Assembly: GCA_013399305.1 (NCBI GenBank)
Contig: VXAI01000181.1
Location: 891,750-955,749 of the forward strand
DNA: 64,000 bases
Source of the DNA: Rostratula benghalensis
Lineage: Eukaryota > Chordata > Aves > Charadriiformes > Rostratulidae
Direction: 5' to 3'
The notes under the pieces are model-generated. The model saw only the letters and a list, made by a program, of their open reading frames with translations. It ran no database searches and was not told the origin of the DNA. Below, piece by piece: positions 58,001-64,000 of the stretch. The first letter of the stretch is position 1. Each line of letters begins with the position of its first letter. The translations under genes were made by a program, and so were the position numbers.

Positions 58001-58270
58001 ATTGTAACGTCATCTTTTCTTCCAACATGCTTTTTGTGGCATCCCGGTCACACTGAGTGTTCGGGATTCCGGTTTTCTCCTCCTGGCATGGTTTGGTGTC
58101 ATTGTTGATAAATTTGAGTTCATCAAACTGTAAAAATGAGTTGTGAAGTAAGGTTGAATATTCCCCTTAAAGATGGATTACGGCTCGCACAGTAAGGTAC
58201 GCTTCTTAGAGAAATGAGTGTGGAGGTCCTGTGGCCATTGTTATGCAAGAAGACAGTCCCCTTTGACCTT
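58001..58270. promoter_or_regulatory. Candidate enhancer block with a SOX-OCT composite site
   Basis: A repeat-free block that keeps several CpGs in AT-rich surroundings (TAACGTCATC, CATCCCGG, GTTCGGGATTCCGG, TTACGGCTCGC). At 58236-58250 CATTGTTATGCAAGA matches the canonical SOX2-POU composite (CATTGT directly followed by TATGCAAAT) at 13 of 15 positions, missing only the last two. Such composites act in pluripotency and neural enhancers. Confidence 0.4.
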
Positions 58271-61200
58271 AAAATATATGTGTGTGTATAGATGAGAGGA
58301 CCCTTACTGTGTCTTACAGAATCTTTTCACCATTAATTAATTTTGGAGAACTTATGTGGAAATGAGCATCCTAGTGCTTCTTTCTGTTTGCTGCGGACAG
58401 TATTTGTCTGATACTTCCTTAAACAAATAAACTTTAATTTAAACTTCTACTCCTTTATAGACTGTGTACATTTGACTGTTGTCTTCTCTAGACGTAAGAG
58501 ATGAAATGCATTCCATATTGTTTAGTAAAAGAGACATCCCATTTCCTTACTGCTAAAATGGTTGCAAAGGAATCTTCTCCTTAGGTAGGGTTAAAGTCGC
58601 CATTGAGAAGAAATCTGTCCCTTCCATCCTTGAAACTCTCTTTATGCTGATCACAAGACCCATTAAGTGTTTTCTTACTTCTCTTTGCAGTATTCAAATC
58701 GCTCTTGAATATTCTGAATTCAGTTCTGGAATTGGGAACAAATTAGGTCAAAGGAACTATATGAATGAAATATCCTGAATGACTGTCCAGCCAGTTTCAC
58801 AGCAGCACTTGTGGAAAGAGGGAATAGCTTCTCAGTTCAAATGGCACAGCACTGAATTCAAACTGCCAGCTGCATTAGTCAACTCATGTTGTACACATGG
58901 TTCCTAAATTTCTTAAACCAGAGCTGTGAAGCTTGATGGGACTTTACATTTTCATTTTTATACTGGTCTCCTTTTCCAGTGCAAAACAGGTCAGGGAGCA
59001 TTCTTTAGGATGCATCTGACAGCTTTCTCTTGCATCATGCTTATGAAGAAGATCTAAGTAATAGTGTGGGCAGGCTGTAGTAAAAATGTTTTCTCATTGC
59101 CTAAGATTGGTCAAAAAAAAATTACAAGGGAATGGAGAATAGTCTTCCACATTATATCAATGTTAGGTCCTATTCTTGTCTTTGACCTTCTGGTCAGTTC
59201 TAGTTGCTGTGTTTTGAAAAAGATGTAGCAGAAATACCAAAGATCTCCAAAAGAGGTCTAAATATTGTTGGAAACTTGAAAAGCTTCTATATTGTAGGAG
59301 CCAAAATGTGTTTTCTGTACTTAGTTCAACAAGAAGGTTGATGTTATTTGTTGTGTGAAATGTATCCAGTAAAAAAAAATGGTTGGTTTAACTTTTGTCC
59401 CAGAACCCGAATAAGGGAACCATTGCATGGATGTAACACTAGTAAAAAAAACCAAAGCATTTTGAAAGTACTGAAATGCTGAAATATTGAAAATGTATTT
59501 GGTTATGCAGTTCCCTGTCACTAGACAGTGAGGCAGAAACAGAGGAAAAGATAAGATTACGCCATGGTATGAAGAATAACAACATCTGCAGATACATAAG
59601 AAAGAAATATATAAGCCCTCTTACTTCAGAATAAAATCACCTGGTCTCAGGAATTCCCCCAAGGGGTATCTTATTGCGTAACTGCCTGTTATAGGGATTT
59701 TATATCTAGTACTAGATGGACCATTGCTCTGATTTAGTATTGAAACTCCTCTCTTTCTTCCATCATTTTCTCTTAGGGATACTTCCCATCAAAGTCTGCA
59801 ATGTCATTTGAGTTAATTCATTAATTTTCATTGGCTTCTTCACTGTCTTAACCTGGGTGCACTGACAAATCACTTAAGGTGCCTTACAACAGTTCAACCT
59901 GTTCTGGATCCCCACCGAAGGCTGCTTGGCGGTGGATCCACCCTCAGACGATTGCCTGATCATCTGGGTTGAGGAGTCAAAGATGGCCATGAGGAGACCT
60001 CACTTCAGTCACCCTTGTGCTGAGGTGACTGCAGCAGCCTTACTGTATTCCCCTCCTGATTGTTTGGTTTGAATTGTGTTCTCCTCCTGTTTATTTCTCC
60101 AGTACATTGCAAAGAATTTAGCTCCTACTTTTCTGTTTATCCTTTACTGAGGTCAATAGGAGAGTTTTCATTATCCGTTTCATTCTCTTATCTGCTTCAT
60201 TTCCTTTTCCTAATTTCACCGGCTGTATGAAATCCATTTTACTACTGACTGATTTTTAACAGATCACAGAGTGAATATCACAAACATTTTGTCCTGGGAA
60301 ACCTATTTGAGCCCAGTATGAACTTCCCAAATGACACCAAAATACATGACTTTGCCTTTAAGTATTTTGTTTTCTTTATCTCTCAAAATTCTGTATTATA
60401 TGCTTCTGACATACTGACTTAGCATGGGGCAACAGGTAATACAGAAAAGCTACAGTGAAGATAAATTAAATTGTTGTCCTCTGATCTGCTGACAAAATTC
60501 CTGTCACATATTTTCCTAAGTTTGTCAAATACAGCTTTATAATTTCAAGTTAACAAAATAATGAGAAGGAAAAGTAAAAGTAGAAGCTGAAGGAAGGGAG
60601 GTGGAGACTGGTGTGTGGAACTGGAAGAATGGGGCTTGTTATGGCAAAAGGGAATGTGAGAACATCTTTACCTAAACCCAGCTTTTTGCGTGCCAGAAGA
60701 GGAATGGTGAATGCTGTGAATTTTTCCTCTAGCTTTTCTGCCTTCCTGTCTTCTACCCTGCACAGTGTGGTCCTGAGCAAGCAACGGCAGGTCTCTTCTA
60801 TGATATGCCTTTAATCACCAGGGATTGCTTTCCCTTTTCTTGGGCAGATAGTCTTACTTATTGCTTGTTTCTTACCTTGCTTCTCCTGGGCCTAGTCTTC
60901 TTGCCTCTTTGGAGTTCCAGGAACAATAGAAGTGGCCATGGTGACCAGTGCAAACTTATGTCAACTCCAGGTCTTCCATAGTCTCATGAACTTTCTCCCA
61001 GGTCCTTGAGTGCCCTGTGATAGACAGATCAGGGCTTTGGAGTAGAGGAAAGCTTCTTCCTGAACTGCTCAGAACATGGGAAGGGACTCAGGTTTTTTAA
61101 TGTTTCTAATCTATTCTCTCTTGCTCTCAATGTAGTCCTATGCATCCTTTCATCCCACAGCCGGCCTGTGATGTCATGAGGACAGGCTGATTTGAAGTGT

Positions 61201-62770
61201 TGACCCCCAAAGCATAAATCTTACTGGTGTCACAGCACAACCATGAGTAAGGAGCTGAAGGGTAAGGCTCAGGTCATGTAGCCAGGTCACGTAGCCATGG
61301 GCTATGAAGAAAGGTCTCACCCTTAGATACTATTTGCTTACCCAGCTACAGTGAAGCTATAGAAAACACAGGTGCATACTAAGGCACAGCTCCCATGTCA
61401 AAATGTGATAATTATGCCTCAAGAGGTTATCTCTGATTGGCTGGCAAAGGCACAGCATCCCCAAAAGTACCATCAGAGTAATTTGGGAAAGCGTGGAAGA
61501 TCATGCCTCACTCCTGGGGCTTCTGTGGCATTTTTAGCCAGGAGAGAAGCTTCCACCTGCAGCCCAGTGCCTCCTCTGACTCACCCCATTAGTTGGGGCA
61601 CAAATCATACCTTAGGTTGAATTGCTTTGAGTATTGAGTAAAGTCAGGATGACAGTAGCACCCGTATCATATCCTAATGTAACAGTGTAGTGAAAACAAG
61701 GCCTTGTTTTTTCTTAAACAGTTTTCAGTTAATAAAGGAAACTGAAACACTGCGAGTAGTCCAACATATCAAGGAAGATCTAAGTACAAACACCTCCCAT
61801 TCCAATATCAGATCTACAGGCAGTTTCAGACCTACTAATAATATTCCTTGGCACGAAGATGGCAATATATGTGGCATTACCTCCTGCACAGTGTCCTCTC
61901 TTCTTTCTCATCTTCTTTGTGCAGGCTCCAGCTGGAGCACTGGTCATCCCTCAGCCTTACCTGGATTTACAGAGAACCCAACTGCATGTTTTCAATACCA
62001 TTTTATCACTTTTTTACTAGCCCATATTTGAGTGGAAGAAAGGGAAAAAAACCCGAAACAATAGGCAAAGAATTACTCTGAGCAATTTTTTTCTCTCTCT
62101 GAATGTTTTAGGCTTTCTTCACACTGCTTTTGCTTAATCACTCCCGCCAGCTTCATTTGGAGCCTACAAGATGATGGTCAGATCCAATTTAACATCTCTG
62201 GAAGACTCTTTGGTTTGTACAGTGATGCTAGGAATTCCTCCTTACGATTGCACAACCAGTTAGAGCCTTCATTTAGCGAAATGTGGAGGAGCTTGTACAG
62301 TGGGTTTTTTTTCCACCAAATGTGTAATTCACAAAGGTGCAGGGCTGTGGCTGCCCAGGTGCTGCAGGCTCCGTCACCCCAGTACTGCTGCAGTTAATAG
62401 TTTGCTGCTCTCACAGCAAAATTGTGGCTTTGGGCTTTGTTCTATTTTTACACTCATCCTATATGCATCTGTTCTCACTTTATTCTACATCCTGTTGCCA
62501 TCCTCCTGCTCATCTGTCTCTGCCATCTTTAGACATCTTCCACTATCAGGGTGACACCACTGTAAATTCAGTGCCATCAAAGGAATTACTTCTGAGTTAT
62601 GTCAGTAAGTAAAGACTTTAGGCCCTTGGTTTTTCTCTCTCATCCACCTTTCTTTTCTTGCCATGTGCAATTGGACCTTCTCGCAAGTGTGGATGTATAC
62701 TGGTCATCAAAATTCTTTACCATCAAATGCCACTGTAAAGTCATTAATGCCCTTATCACTCTCTTTCTTT
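58271..62770. other. Unique non-coding DNA
   Basis: Four and a half kilobases without recognisable repeat or exon. Open frames stay below 115 codons and show no domain. A GC-richer inversion-like stretch at 59910-59945 (accgaaggctgcttggcggtggatcc) has no clear identity. Confidence 0.45.
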
Positions 62771-62776
62771 ACATAC

Positions 62777-62797
62777 ATTCTTTACAATGTAAAGAAT
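62777..62797. repeat. Perfect 10-bp inverted repeat with one-base centre
   Basis: ATTCTTTACA-A-TGTAAAGAAT. A direct copy of ACATTCTTTA follows at about 62798. A local palindrome that may extrude or serve as a dimer site. Confidence 0.6.
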
Positions 62798-64000
62798 ACA
62801 TTCTTTAACCACGTGTCAATGCAGGAGATGGCGACTGTGATCTGAGGAGGGACATGTCTGTGATCTGCCCCTCAAGCTACGTAGCTCCCCTGCCCAAAAG
62901 GAAGAAGGTGTTTTGTTTGAGGTTGTGCAGTGATAGACCAAAATAATACAGTTAGTTCTGGGCCCTGTCAGTGTGTAACATGTGCCATGTTCCATATTTA
63001 CTGGGTCTCTGGATGGTGTGATATTGCCATCTGTACTTGAGGGTACAGGTTACTGTTGGAAAGAGTACAAAAATTTTAGAGGCCTCAACTTATTTTAAAA
63101 GAGATGTGGGCTGTTAGGAGCCCAGGTCTAATGAATAGCCAAGAGCATTTTGGTTCACAGTGTTCTAAGTAATTTCTGAAATGGAATTTAAGGTGCCTTT
63201 TCAAAAGCCCAATGTACCTTCCTAAGTTGCAGACAGTTTTGAAATGTGAAGCTTAGATTTGTAATACCTAAATATTTATACTGGATTCATGAGAATCATT
63301 TACATAAGGATTCCAGAAGAAAAGTGAGTTTTCAGTTGTTTTCAGGGCCAGGCTCAGGTGCCAAACCTGCAAAGCCTCTGGTTGTGGTGTGCTCTGTTAT
63401 AAACACTGGTCTCTACCTGAGACTAAATACTATCTGGTCTGACCCTAGTCCTCAGATGACTGAAGAAAAGAGTATTGCTGCCATGACATTCAGAGGGGCA
63501 AGGCTGGGCCTCAATCCATTCTGTCATTCATCTCCTAACATGTATTGGCCTTGTGTAAAACTTCAGTAAAATCATAAAAAAGTTGTACTTGTGTAAATGC
63601 TTGATAAATCAGTGGCTCTTAAAGTGGTATTTTCTTGTTCCTGCTACGAGTTTATGATGTAGTCTCATGAAAAAAGAAGAAAACGAATATAAAATGTGAA
63701 AACTCTGTCTGAAGAAGGTCCAATCTGTCATCACAGGATACACTAAAATTTCCTTAACTCTTGCCACGATCACAAAATCGACTCTTTAAAATTCTGACAT
63801 TTTCTCTCTAACAGAAAACAAAGGAGAGCAATATGCACAAGAAGGCAGTAGGAAGCCTGAGGCTATTAGCATGTCATTGTCAAAGGCAGAAATAAAAAAC
63901 ACAAAAGTTAAAGGATTCTGGAATATAGCAGAAATCTCCAGACATGAGTCAGACACTAAAAATGCCCAAACTCATTTAAAAAGCTCTTTGTCACAGTCCA
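62798..64000. other. Unique non-coding DNA to the right edge
   Basis: No gene, repeat or motif cluster that I can support. The open frame at 63246-63569 (107 codons) is unrecognised. Confidence 0.45.

Noticed and set aside
1..64000. CRISPR arrays, rRNA, tRNA, operons or endogenous retrovirus
   Set aside because: No spaced direct repeats, no tRNA cloverleaf, no LTR pairs or retroviral frames were seen; the sequence is vertebrate non-coding DNA.

Overview
This window looks like non-coding nuclear DNA from a bird. The clearest sign is CR1 LINE debris. Five pieces carry the avian CR1 3' end or body: sense-strand pieces at 4726-4778 and 11071-11602, antisense pieces at 16976-17645, 29133-29196 and 47732-48088. 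Their ends show the short ATTCTATGA-type terminal repeat. Other interspersed repeats are few and old, consisting of four MIR-like SINE fossils and some weak relics. Poly(A)-tailed young SINEs are absent. Composition is AT-rich with a few GC-rich patches, and the species cannot be named from this. I found no convincing protein-coding gene, rRNA, tRNA or CRISPR. The open frames are short, lack recognisable domains, and run through low-complexity or repeat sequence.

Layout. 1-620 is the right-hand part of a CpG island cut by the window edge, so a promoter or first exon probably lies at or before the left boundary. 1260-1284 is a strong G-quadruplex motif. 2175-10200 is AT-rich, lightly repeated sequence with many homeodomain, SOX and NKX-like words and retained CpGs. 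It resembles vertebrate conserved non-coding elements (CNEs). It is broken by a hexamer microsatellite next to a CR1 tail (4577-4778) and a split MIR (7722-7990). 11071-17645 holds two very similar CR1 copies in inverted orientation about 5.4 kb apart, around GC-richer unique DNA and a (CA)n. 17650-24900 has more CNE-like blocks and a 44-bp perfect pyrimidine-purine alternating tract. 25358-25609 is a compact TATA-less promoter candidate: an E2F site, three CCAAT boxes spaced 33 and 30 bp, a YY1-like site at an ATG, then a CAG|GT splice donor. 27400-64000 is mostly unique non-coding DNA with a MIR-like SINE, a full CR1 3' segment, CNE-like blocks (about 48520-48830, 53080-53440, 53800-54120 and 58010-58270) and one SOX-OCT composite site.

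Taken together, the window reads as an intron or gene-desert stretch of a developmental regulatory landscape, with a CpG-island promoter at its left edge and probably one internal transcript start near 25.5 kb. CNE calls are based on texture only (AT-rich, non-repetitive, transcription-factor-word-rich, CpG-retaining). They need alignment to other amniote genomes to be accepted.
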